A stretch of 64,000 bases of DNA from Anisakis pegreffii (taxonomy: Eukaryota > Nematoda > Chromadorea > Rhabditida > Anisakidae): the NCBI GenBank assembly GCA_035041965.1, contig JAPYMA010000751.1, forward strand, positions 1 to 64,000, given 5' to 3'. Of the stretch, positions 53,102 through 64,000 are shown in pieces (within the stretch, counting starts at the first letter, position 1; each line of letters starts with the position of its first letter). The position numbers were made by a program, and so were the translations under genes. The notes under the pieces were generated by a model, which saw only the letters and a list, made by a program, of their open reading frames with translations, ran no database searches and had not been told where the DNA came from.

Positions 53102-56100
53102 AAAGCACACATAAAATTGTTGGACTAAACACCTTTGAAGCTATGATTTTAGTGGAAAGAATAGCTCGTAGATGGAATCATTGCAGAGAGCAGCCGATTG
53201 ACTGACTACTGATTGAGTGGTTAAAAAGGAGAGCAACTAGCAATAAGAGTAACTTCAGTATTACGCAACGAAAGCTTAGGCTGTAATGCTCTTGATTAGT
53301 GGTTTTGGAATTTTGATGGAATAAATGTGGTGGTGTATGTGAATGAATTAATTGATGTGTGTTTGTGTGTGTGAATTTATAATTTAAAAAGAGTTTAATA
53401 TAGTTTTTGAATAGATCACGAGATATGTACATTGTTGTGCTGTTGTTTTTTGGTTCATTCATTAAAATCAGTTTGTGTTAGAAATGAATTCGCTGAGTGT
53501 TGGTTGGTTGGTTGGTAAATGAGTGTGTGACGAATCAATCATTCACATCACATCACATCACGTGTTGGTGCAATTGATTGGTAAAGTTGTTTTTAAAAAC
53601 GAGACGAGACACGATTCGAGAGTGAACAAGCTATGGGATGATTTTAGTGGATAGCTGAATACGATAGATAGCTGCAAGGATGATGATGCGTGCATAAAAA
53701 AGTAAGTTGAAGATTTTACTGAATTTAAATTTGACTTTGATTTGACTTAACTTGTGATTTTTTTAATTGAAGGTAGTTTTAATTCGTGAGAACTGTCTGG
53801 GTGGGGTAGGTGTAGATTAGTAATTTGAATGAGTTGAGTATATTATTGCGGTTGTGTGTGCATAGGCTCGTAAATATGCAACTATTTTTTGATTTTAAAT
53901 GTTTGAGTGGTGGTGGTGAAGGGGTCAAAGTACGGTTGATGTGTAGGGTGGTGAAAGGGTCAAAGTACGGTTGATGTGTAGTTGTTAGGGCGGTGGGGTG
54001 ATCGGTTGATCAGTGAAATATTTGATCCGAAGAAATGTGTTGCTGATTTATCGACTTGAAAAAAAAATAGAATACAAAAATGACAGAACAGACAGTGGAA
54101 CGTAGTGTTGTTGATGGTTTGAGGTTTGATTTTTGATTGTGGAACGTGATTGGGTTCGGTGTTGAGATGAAGGAAGTGAGAAAGGAAGAAAAAAGTTGTT
54201 GTTTACTCGTCGAATGGTTGCTGACGTCTTTGCTACCGTAGTATTTATTGGTTGGCGGTGTGTTGTTTTTTTGTTGGAAATTTTGTTTGTGACTAGTTTC
54301 GGGTGATATGAAATTGTGAATGAAGGATGGATGGATGGCGTTTGCATGCGTAGATGAGACGATCGAAATAGATTTTGAAGTGATGCGAAGAAATAAGCCA
54401 AAAGTTGTAAACCGACGGAGGGAAGACCGAACGAGCAGCCAAGCAGTAGACCGAGCTGAGCGATTGTAGCTGATATTGTAGTATCGTATCTGACAGAGTG
54501 AGAGCCAGCAGCCAGGCAATTTACTGCAGTGAGCAGCTGTTGTGTCGCGTAAAGAGTTACTGAGTGAGAGTGAGAGTTTATTGTGGTGACTTGACGTGAC
54601 GTGACGTGAGATTTCGATGTTGATCAATTGTTGTGTTTGTTTAATTGATTGCGTGTTTATTCTCATTTGACTGATTCGTTTGATTGATTTGATATAACGC
54701 TGTTTCGTGATTGTTGCTGTAGATGCTGCTGCTGCTGCTGCTGCTGCAGACTTGTACTGCCGCTAACATCTTATCATTATTACCTGATAATCATGAGCGT
54801 TATTATTAGTATTCGTTAAGGTTTATTAAATTCCTTGTATAGATTGCTGGCTGCTATTATTTGGAGCGAGTTTATTCAGTACTGAAACTTAATCGTTGAT
54901 TGATTTATTCGTGAACAGTTCAGTTAGTTCATCATTGATCTCTGATCATTTTATGTGATGAGCATGTGTTGATCTGATCTGATCTGTTCAGTGTTCAAAT
55001 TGATCACATCATAATCATCTATATATATGTTTTAAATTGCATCATGTCATGTCATCTGAACTGAGTTCGTCATATGACTTGATTGGATTCATTCCATTTG
55101 GTCTGTCTGCCTAGCATTGTTCTGATATTTTTTGGGTTGTCTAGCGATGCGATGGATGGATGGATCTTTGATAGGTTTGATTCAGACTTTTTTGTTGGAT
55201 GTTGGTTGTTGGATCGAAAGAAGTGTGAAGTGATTTATCTCAATCATTCACTAGTCAATTAAATAGCCAGCCAGCAGTGTGCAGTGAGCTTAGAACCAGC
55301 CTGCTGTCGGCGGGGCAAACCAATGAAACGAAAGAATGCGGACAGCACCTCCCTCCCTGCCATCGTTTGCTGCCCGCCCTGCGGCCGCCTTGTTTGTGTT
55401 GCTGTCTTGCTGTTGCCAGCCTTTCTGAATAATCGGCGTTCACTCTAGAGGGCAGTGTGAAGTGCCATTTGAATAGATAGATAGATCAACAATAGAGTGA
55501 TCGATGTCTTCAGCTAGGCAGCCAGGCTCGTGCTGCTCTCGTGGGCGGATGCATATTTCTCGTTTTTTTTTTGTTTTTGTCAAGAAACACATTCAAGCAT
55601 TCATCCGTTTATCCATGCAGTCAGTCATCCCTTCTACTTCGTTTAATTCTTTGAAAGCTGCTTACCTCGTGGTGCTCTTTTCTTAACCGTTTTGCATGCA
55701 CGACGCGCTCAATTCAAGTCTGTTGTTTTTCTTATAACAAATATACTAGCTGGTTGATTGCATTTTGTTGCATATGCGTATGTATCGTTGAGCTGAATTT
55801 ATTGCAAAACCAGATGGTGTTTTTGACGTCAAACGAACGGTGCATTGTAGTTTGAGAGGAATCGAATGCATCGTTGATTAATGAAACGTGTTCAACTGCA
55901 ACAATTAAGTAATGATTTGAGCGAGTCATCAATCACTAGAACGATTTCATTCTATCTGTGTGAATTGCGACTAGGTCATTATAGCGTGTAGTATTACTGT
56001 ATTCGTTGAATATACTATATTTGCAGAGTTATTTACTGAAGATTCATTGCTCATTGAGAGTTGCTTGTAAATGGTTGTTGCTCGTAATGCAGTCAGTTGC

Positions 56101-56247
56101 ATTTGAAGCACTGAAGGCATTTTTATTATTGTGATTATTATTCTTGGCATTATTTGATAGTTGCTGTGATCGCTGTTTTTATAATTGCTATTTGTTACTG
56201 TGAGCAGCAGTTAATACCTTCTGATTAAAGAAAGGAGAGAGGTGAAA

Positions 56248-59200
56248 ATGACCGAAGCACAAGCCTCTCGAGCTGCGGCTGCCACTGTTGCAGCTGTTGC
56301 ATATGCCGCAATTGCTAGTGGCATGGCCAAGGCAATAATGAATCACCGAAATGCTAGCGAAAATAATATTGCTAATAATACAGACATGAGTGATCATGCA
56401 CAAAAGAGCTTGCGAAGCGCTCAGTTAGCGTCCGTGATACTTCCACTGAATACTGCAACGTCTCAAGTTGATGGTTTTGGTCATATGACGACGAGCAGCA
56501 CATCAAACAGTCGCATTGTTGACAGTGCTCACAAAGTTGCAGCAGTAACAGCAGCTGGTGGTGGTGACTCTACGAGCGTAGTTGATTTGGGTGCTGGAGG
56601 TCGCTATACGATTAGATCGATTCTGAATCCAGCGTGTGCAGTAGCAACAGCAGCAGGTTTAGAGAAACAGGAGGGCACGACGACGCTAGATGAGAATTCT
56701 ACAACAGAAGAGGATGACGACGACGTGATGGTTATTGAGGGAGATGATAAGAGTGAGAATGATGTGCTCGAAGCTCGATCTGATGATGAAGTGATAACAA
56801 ACGAATGCAGTGATAAGCAAGCAGCAAATCTTGCAGCAACAGCAGCAGCACCAGCATCGCATTATCCTACTGATAGGGCTGTTACTGCTGCTGCTGCTGC
56901 TGATGCTTCTGTAGCAGCATTGGCTTCATCTGATGGTGAACGACGTCAAGAACTAGGAAGAGGAGATGATGCTCTATATTCGGGGTTATTTAGCTTACCG
57001 ATAGTAGCAGCGCTCGATCAAGTTATGAGTAGCACCGCATCAAACAACAGGGCTACGGGCGGCACGGGCACAGGCACAGGCACGGGTACGGGCAATAATG
57101 CGATGCAGACAGATGGAAGTATTGGCAGCAATTCGGAGAGTGCAACAAGTTCAGTGCGATGCACACCGATGACGGCTACTGCCATTCCGTGCACATCGCC
57201 CGTTTTGGCATCGTCCGAGCGATGCCGTTTCGGTGCTCTTGGTTCTACTAGCTGTACACAGAACGTAATGGCCGCAGCAGCTGCTGCAGCTGCATCCATA
57301 TTATTTGGCGGTGCTGTGCGAGGTGCACACAGTGCAGCAGCATCCGGTATTGGTTTGGCTGCTGCTGCTGCTGATCATGATGATGAAGCACGTGCTACTG
57401 CTGCTGCTAGCTACTTCACGATCATCGTTCAGATCGATTGATTTAGATGCCACGGTAGCAACAACAACAACAACAACAGCAGCAGAAGCAACAACGAATC
57501 CTTCGGTTTCAGTTTCATGCACATCGTCGCAAGTTGATGCAGAGCCAAGCGTTTGGTAGGTGCTGAGAATTTTTGCAGCAATTTGGTGCTTGTTTTGTTG
57601 CCTTGTTTGCATTTATTGCTGATGTCTTTGGACTATGATGCATATATAATACTAATTTACATTCATTAACTTACTTCCTTGGTTGCGTCCGTGCGTTGAA
57701 TTTGTCTGATAGTGAGTATGTGGATAGAGGAATTGGTTGTTTGGTGATGAATTGGAAACGAATGTTTCATTTGCTTAAGTAACATCTTAAGAATAATAAG
57801 TGAGATAGATGGTGATGAGGCGTTGGGCTTTGAAGCACGCGAGCGCATTCGTATGAAATTCGATGAGTTGCTGCTTATTTTTAGTTGAGATGAGGGTTTT
57901 TTGGTTGGAAATAGCGTGGAGATATAATTTGATGTTTGTGTGCGTGTGTGTGACTGACTCATCATTTGATAATAGTAGAGTGGGATTTTGAAATGGATGG
58001 ATTGATTCACTGCTGCACTACAATTCGACATTATTATTCGTGTGTTTGGTTGGGCGTTGAGGACTGTTATTATTATTATTATCATTTCTATTGTGATTGC
58101 GATGATTACATATCGCGAATCAGTGAGGAGCGATGTTTCGATGGTGGTTTTTATAGTTGTTGGTATATTAATGATATTGGTACACCACTCGGTTTCAAGC
58201 AAAACTTTCCTCCGCGAATACCAATTTTCAAGGGGTTCTTCTGAAAAATTTGATTTTTAAGAGTAAATTTTAAAAAATGAGTTGGATGAATTGATGGGTA
58301 GGTAGATGGATGGATGGTTGTTCAGTTGCGAGTCAAAGAGCATATAGCATGTATGTTCAGAGGATGATCGTAGTACTTGCTTGATACATAGGTAGTTGTT
58401 TGTTTGTTGTGTGATGAAGTTGAATGTGTTTTCGCTATCTAATAGAGGCATGCATCGTATTTACACTAGATTTGTTGGTTGTTATTGGTTGATTGATGTT
58501 TTATGGGTTGACTCGATGCAGCAGCAGCAGTGAGTTGATCTGGTGTGAGTTGAGTTGATTCGGTTTGGTTCAGTTTTTGTGTGGAATTCGTTTGATGTAG
58601 CCGATTGCTCGCCTGCTTGCTGTGACATTTCATGCGGAGTGGCATCTGGTTTCGATTATATTTTTATTGAATGGAAGGTAGGTAGGTAAGATGAGCTGTT
58701 TGCATTTTGATTTGCAATTATGGAAGGGGATGGGCAGCCGATGTGGGTTCGTCAGTGATTGTGTTGTGTGCTTTTTTTTGGTGGAGAGACGACGGATGGA
58801 CGGACAGGTAGACGACGAGCAGCAGTAACCTTAGAGGTGTGTCGTTGAGTTTTGTTCGTTGGTCGCTGGATTGTGTTGTTGATGATGCACGAACGAACAT
58901 TTTTTGTGGGTAATAAAAAAAGACGGGACAAAGTCCTTTCATCTCCTTCCTCTTCCTCATGGTTGATTTGACGGAGTTTGGCAATAAATTACACTTAGAA
59001 CGATGTGCTCTATAGATAAGGTGGATGGAGCATGTGTACTTTGTGTTTGTGTGTGTGTGTGTATGAAATGATTACAGATTTTTTGTTGTAATTAATCAAT
59101 GTTAAGTTATCAGTTGATTTTATGGATGAATGAATGTGTTCGATTGCGAAAAAAAACCGTCGGTGGAACAGAATGACGTTGAACAAAACGTTGAGTGGAA

Positions 59201-62200
59201 TATGAGAAGGGAAATAGTGGTTAGTCGTTTGGGGAAGGTGAATAAAAATGTGAAAGGGAAGAAAATTTTGCAATTTGATGTACTAATCGGATTTGAATAA
59301 ATGTTAGGTGCTTTAATACGAGTTGTAGTATTCATTTGTATTGCATTCGTGATTTATTCACTGAATAATGACTCGTTGACTAGATTCTTTAAGAAAGATC
59401 AAAGAAACGATGAGACTGCTGTATGATTGTTTCCAAGAAAATGAACTGGGCAATTTTTTACTTTGGGGGGGTCGCACGCGAGCAAGCTCGCGCATGCCAC
59501 GCCTACTGCGCATGGCTTCAGCCCAAGCGTAGTCTCAGCCTGAGCCTAAGCCTGAGTTCGCTTGCTAGCCTCTGCTGTAGCATCGAGCGATCTGAGGCTA
59601 CGCTTAGATGAGGCTGAGGTCACCTTAGGCTGAGGCCATGCGCAGTAGGCGTGGCATGCGCGAGCTTGCTCGCGTGCGACCCCCAAAGTAAAAAAGTGCC
59701 ATGAAGTGAATAAGCGGTAAGATGGACTGGTTAATAAACTAGAGATTGATGGTGGTTTGTAGGAATGGAAGGAATCGAGGACAGGACAGGACAAGGGTTA
59801 TTGATTTTAGTAGTGGGAATGGAATGAGTGCATAAAGCTGGATGGAATATAGCTGAATGATTGTAGAAGAATAAACCTGTATTGTGTACTGTAGAGAACA
59901 GAGAGCAGTGTAGTGAAGTACAAAAAAAAGGAAGGAAGGAGATTGTTACGTGTCTGTAGAGGATGTAAGCCGAAAACGTTCACTTTTTAATAATTTTTTG
60001 AGACAAACAGCAGTAGCGATGTGTAGTCAATGGTTAGGGTGGTGATGTGGTGTGGGACGGTTGGACAGACGTGTGATTGGATGAATAGACAGACGGATGG
60101 ATGGATGGATACACTTTAGTGGATCAATGAGCGAATAAATAAATATCAGACAACGAATTGAACACTAAGAAAGGAAGGGATGGATGGATGGATATACAGA
60201 GCCGCTCAATCGAAGCATGTTAGTTGTTGTAAGGCTGATGGACTACTAATCGGGCGGCGGCTTGAGTAGAAGTGAAAACATTTTAGCTTTTACGTATACG
60301 ACGACGTGTATGTTGTATGTTTGGATGGAGATGGATGTGCGTATGTGCGTATGTATGTATGTATTTGCTTCATTTGAGAAAGTAGCCGTAGAAGAGAGCA
60401 TCTTAAGCAAGGCTTTAAAAAAAGAACGAAATGGTGCGCTTTCGTGTCATATTTCATTCGAAAATAGCGCCTCATAAGAAAATAGTTGTTTGTATGAGGA
60501 TGGATGGTTGGATGCATAATATATTATATGCAGCATCATCGTATTGATGTGCTTTTTGAACATGAAGCGAACAGCAGAAAAAAACTTTCAAGCAAGCAAT
60601 CAAACACACCAACAACGAAGGTAACTGACTAACGTTTGAGATTATGGCTATGAGTAGTATAATGCAGCAGCAGCAGCAGGCAGTACACAACGACGAGCAA
60701 TAATTTCATTTCGGGGAGTCAGTTTTTATTTGCTCATCGCAGACATGATATGATTTTGTTTGTGTTAAGTACGTTGCATAGTTCGTTGGTCGGTTTTTTG
60801 TTGTTGTTGTTCCTTTCTTATTTGTCGTTTTGATAAAAAATGTTCTGTGATTGATTCGATGAAGGAGGAAGTATAGATGATAATTGCATCAAATGATTCA
60901 GTCAGTGAGCAGGGCAGGGCAGGGCAGGGCACATGACTAATTTGATTTGCCTTCTGATACACTGCAATAGAGCAAAGTATAGAGTAGCTGTCAACCCCCG
61001 TGCACTATAAAAAAGAAAACGGTACCAGACGTCCTTGATCTTTTTAAGTGGATAGAAAAAATAGAATTAACTTCTTGTTTAACATTTCGTTTCAGTTAAT
61101 TAGAAAATAGTTAAAATATTTCAGTTAATTAGAAAATATCATATTGGAAGTATAAGAGGAGGGACGGACTGGATTGGGTGGGACGGGGTGAGCACATAGC
61201 TTTGAATGAATCAGTGGAATAATGGCTTCGAGAGAATAAAACACTGATTAGTTCGGTGTTCGGTTCTGGGCAGAGTAGAGGAGCGGGGGGGGGAAACCAT
61301 AACGAAAATGAACAAGGGATTTTTTGTTGGTTCATGTGCTGCTGCGTGCGCACTGACTGCTTCATGTGTTCATCTATCGCGTGGGTATAAATGAAGATGA
61401 AGTGAGTGAACGTCAAAAAGGATAAAAAAGTTTTGATAAAATTGTTGAAGAGCACAAAAAGAAGTTGATGGGGAAGTATGTAATTTAATGTGAACACGTG
61501 TGATTGATTGAATGAGTCAGTGATTTGATTTGAGTAGAGTTAAGCGTAATAATAGTTCCGTGTCATTCCGTGAATAAAATCAATCATGAACACCAACCGA
61601 TGATCGGTCATATAATTCTTATTGCACATCACGAAACGAGCACATAGACAGCAGCAGCAGCAGCAGACACACAGCAATGCATACAGAAGATGTCCTTACG
61701 GAACGGAACGCAATAAAACGAATGTTTTGTTTGTGCTGATACATGGTAGTGTGTTGCTGAGTGTTTTTTGTGATATTTGATGAATAAATCAATCGTTTAC
61801 CATTCGAGGAACTAAACTGAAGGGAATGATCAGGGTTACGGTATATTTATTGCATAGAACGAATGAACGGAAACAACTCAAGGAAGTGGCATCGCATCTC
61901 ATCGATCAAGCAGTTGTCAGTCACTTACTGATTATTAGTGAATATGAATAGTATACAATGAATCTGCTGCGATTACTAGTATACCGAGAAAGTGTGTATA
62001 GCGGTATGGCAAATGAATATATTCAGCGAATGAATAGATCGATTGGAACTGAAACTGAATTATTCATTGACTGGTTTTTGTGTGCGTAGGTGGGTGGGTT
62101 GATTTGTTGTTTGTATGTGTTGTGGTTTTGAATTGAAGTTTTTGTTGAATGAGCGGCGGACTTGGGGTCAGTTCGGATCAATGAAATCAGATGAAGGCAA

Positions 62201-64000
62201 GTAGATCAGATAGTAGTTGGTGGGGAGAGAGATTAGCCGACAGCAAATCCGTAATTGTTAATGGTGCTGCCGTTGAAATTTTGTGGTGATAAAGTTAAGG
62301 GAACATGAGACTATAAAGCAGCTAACAGATAGATAGATATGTGTGTGTGTGTTAAGCATGTGAATGTGTGTTGCACTTAGGCTATTAGAAGCAAGCAAGC
62401 AATTCAATCATCTGTTTATGCAGATCATATAGAACTGAAAAAGTAATGAGTAGCAACTAAAGTTGCTTGATTTTTTAGTTCAGTATGCGATGACGAAGCA
62501 AGTGGACGGCATTACGGTGTTGTAGCGTGTTTCGGTTGCAAAGGCTTCTTTCGAAGGACGGTGCGTGTTTTTTGTGATTTGTTGTTTGCGTTTTATGAGT
62601 GGTTTGGTTGATTCGATTCGATTCGCAATGAATTCAGGTCATTTTTACAGGTTCGAGCCGGCAAACATTACATTTGCCGATTTGAGCAAAAGTGTAGAAT
62701 TGATAAAGGTAAGTGAACTAATTCACTTGTTAATGGAATTATTAGACAATTTGTTGATAAACAATACAATAGCTGAAGTATAGCTAAAGTAGATACTACT
62801 ACTTCACTGGCTACTAGCGAAATAATTAATCCACCATTTGGCTAAGTAACCAAGTGGTGAGCTAGTGCCCATCTCTGGATTGGTTGTTTTTTGAATGAAT
62901 GAATTGATTGATTGGTTGATTGATTGATTGATTGATTGATTGGATTGCAGCTGGTCGAAATGTATGTCGTTCGTGTCGTTTCCAGAAATGCTTACAAGTT
63001 GGTATGGAACCCGATGGTGAGTACTAGAAACTGTTGATGTGGTCATCCATATAGAGAGAACGACTCAAACTGAGAGTGCGTGCATAAATCAAATATTGTA
63101 GGTGTATTTGAGTGGGTGAATGCTTTGTGTTCGTTCATCTGTTCAAAAAACTGAATAAGAAAGGAGAAATCAGAAGAGGATAAGCAATCAGATATGCTTT
63201 ATGTAGTAGTAGTAGTAGTATGGTATGTTGTTGGAATGTTATCGGATTAGGGGATGGGATGGGAAGGTAGGTGTGGGTGGATGTATTGCTACTATAAAGC
63301 AGATGAGATGGGTGGTGGCTGCATAGATAAATTTTTTTGCACGATTGGAATAATGGATGGGGGTTAGTTATTTAGGTGTTTGGGTGTAGATAGTTTGTGG
63401 TTAGCAGTGAATAGAGTGAGTGATTGATTGGTAGATATCAAATAGAGGTTTATTTGTGAGCATAAAAAATGAAATAAAACAAGATGCGGCTTAGGCTTTC
63501 GAGTTTACTTTGAATATGTCTTTAGACGGGAAATGCCTTGCTTGCTTTACACATACTTGACTTGTTTGTATAGGAGCAGTAAAGTAAATGTTGTGATTGT
63601 TCAGCAATCCGGCCAGATCGTGACAAAACTGGTCGTCAGCGGAATCCACGTCGAGGTAGTAATCTTGTAAGCGTTGCAAATACGCTGGCCGCCTATGAGG
63701 AGAACGTCAATGTGACGACGACGGATAACAGTGATAGTAAAACAAAGCGGACTAGTGGCAGTGATAATAATAATGCCGTGTCAGAGTCAGGCGCAGGCGC
63801 AGGTGCAGGTGGATGTGCAGCAGCAAGCGTAAGGGCCAAGAAAGGTGACACTGGTTTTGGGCGAGCACTTGAGAGCACCCAACGAGAACGTTACAGTGAA
63901 CAACAGTCGTCAGCATGCTCATCACCGGCATTGATAACGGCTGATAATCGTGATGAAAGTAACAGTACTACTAAATCATTATTGTATCAGCAGCAAATGT
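56248..64000 (+). CDS. nuclear hormone receptor, HNF4-related supplementary type (3' end beyond window)
   Basis: Ligand-regulated or orphan nuclear transcription factor. Exons: 56248-57346, 57411-57555, 62479-62560, 62651-62708, 62951-63016, 63605-window end. The first ~414 residues are a long Ala/Ser/Thr/Asp-rich N-terminal region. The DNA-binding domain begins exactly at a splice: 'tg' (57,554-57,555) + 't' (62,479) makes Cys415 of [20 protein letters not shown]. Finger 1 has the C-x2-C-x13-C-x2-C pattern. The P-box region reads [10 protein letters not shown]. Finger 2 is C-x5-C-x9-C-x2-C ([13 protein letters not shown], then [14 protein letters not shown]). The C-terminal extension continues [20 protein letters not shown], a pattern of nematode HNF4-derived receptors. 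Exon 6 runs into a Ser/Asn/Gly/Ala-rich hinge. The ligand-binding domain is off the window. I cannot name the exact nhr gene. Confidence 0.92.
57556..62478 (+). other. 4.9-kb intron 2 of the nuclear receptor gene
   Basis: Separates the N-terminal region from the zinc-finger exons. It contains the MITE at 59,451-59,700, many short GGAT/TGGA runs (60,095-60,110 and 60,178-60,195), a 27-bp tandem duplication at about 61,090-61,138, and short CAG runs at 60,665 and 61,652. No internal gene recognised on either strand. Confidence 0.6.
59451..59702. mobile_element. MITE with ~75-bp terminal inverted repeats
   Basis: The left end 'ggcaattttttactttgggg' continues through 'gtcgcacgcgagcaagctcg', 'cgcatgccacgcctactgcg' and 'catggcttcagcc'. 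The right end is its near-exact reverse complement, finishing 'ccccaaagtaaaaaagtgcc'. The internal ~100 bp is made of 'cctgagcctaagcct'-like words. GC-rich ends in AT-rich surroundings point to an inserted non-autonomous DNA transposon. A solo end of the same family is at 37,528-37,596. Confidence 0.88.
62901..62942 (+). repeat. (ATTG)n tetranucleotide run
   Basis: About ten GATT/ATTG units just before the acceptor of nuclear-receptor exon 5 (exon starts at 62,951). They may form part of its pyrimidine-poor upstream region. Confidence 0.85.

Larger units (their letters stand above)
51962..56247. other. intergenic region with a repeat copy and little else
   Basis: Holds the repeat module at 52,100-52,725 and a basic open frame right after it (52,788-53,101). 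Further on there is a 34-bp tandem duplication 'gggtcaaagtacggttgatg' at about 53,917-53,985, a (CTG)n run at 54,722-54,748 and simple repeats. The last stretch presumably includes the nuclear-receptor promoter. Confidence 0.5.

Noticed and set aside
54010..54666. 218-codon open frame on the minus strand
   Set aside because: Composition is Ser/Asn/Thr/His-rich without motif, it overlaps other open frames, and the region shows G/T-rich non-coding character. No splice or start context.
57305..57441. Apparent +1 frameshift in the nuclear-receptor 5' exon
   Set aside because: A 64-nt intron with GT/AG ends (57,347-57,410) restores the frame that reaches the first zinc-finger cysteine, so no frameshift mechanism is needed.

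Overview
This is eukaryotic, AT-rich, intron-dense DNA, and it almost certainly comes from a nematode. The evidence is two hairpins carrying the nematode form of miR-252, an HNF4-related supplementary nuclear receptor, an invertebrate-type troponin I, short GT-AG introns (some about 42-100 nt), and splice acceptors just upstream of several start codons that would suit spliced-leader trans-splicing. I cannot name the species. All gene models were spliced by hand from GT/AG sites and reading-frame phase.

Layout: 1-12.4 kb is a very large inverted-repeat (foldback) element with no convincing gene. Its outer arms hold a 36-bp perfect palindrome. Inside is a second inverted repeat of about 1.2 kb per arm, and inside that a satellite array with an exact 183-bp period (10 units). 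From 13.9 kb all recognised protein genes are on the + strand: troponin I (13.9-15.6 kb), two mir-252-family hairpins (17.0 and 17.3 kb), an adiponectin-receptor/PAQR protein (20.3-23.4 kb), an unrecognised acidic protein (24.4-26.05 kb), an MKK3/6-type MAP kinase kinase (28.4-30.3 kb), peroxisomal DHAP acyltransferase/GNPAT (31.1-35.0 kb), hormone-sensitive lipase (35.8-42.2 kb), an ERG/FLI/FEV-class ETS factor (43.9-49.3 kb), a small unrecognised hydrophobic-tailed protein (about 51.4-52.0 kb), and the 5' part of a nuclear receptor (56.2 kb to the window edge).

Smaller repeats are scattered between and within genes. They include a diverged second copy of a module from the big element's arms (52.1-52.7 kb), an intronic MITE (59.45-59.70 kb) with a solo end in a lipase intron, and another short family present as an inverted pair around the 3' end of the acyltransferase gene.

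Four genes concern lipid biology: PAQR (membrane-lipid homeostasis), GNPAT (ether lipids), hormone-sensitive lipase (fat mobilisation) and an HNF4-like receptor. Whether this neighbourhood means anything is inference. The genes are spaced like separate transcription units, not a tight operon, although GNPAT and the lipase are only about 820 bp apart.
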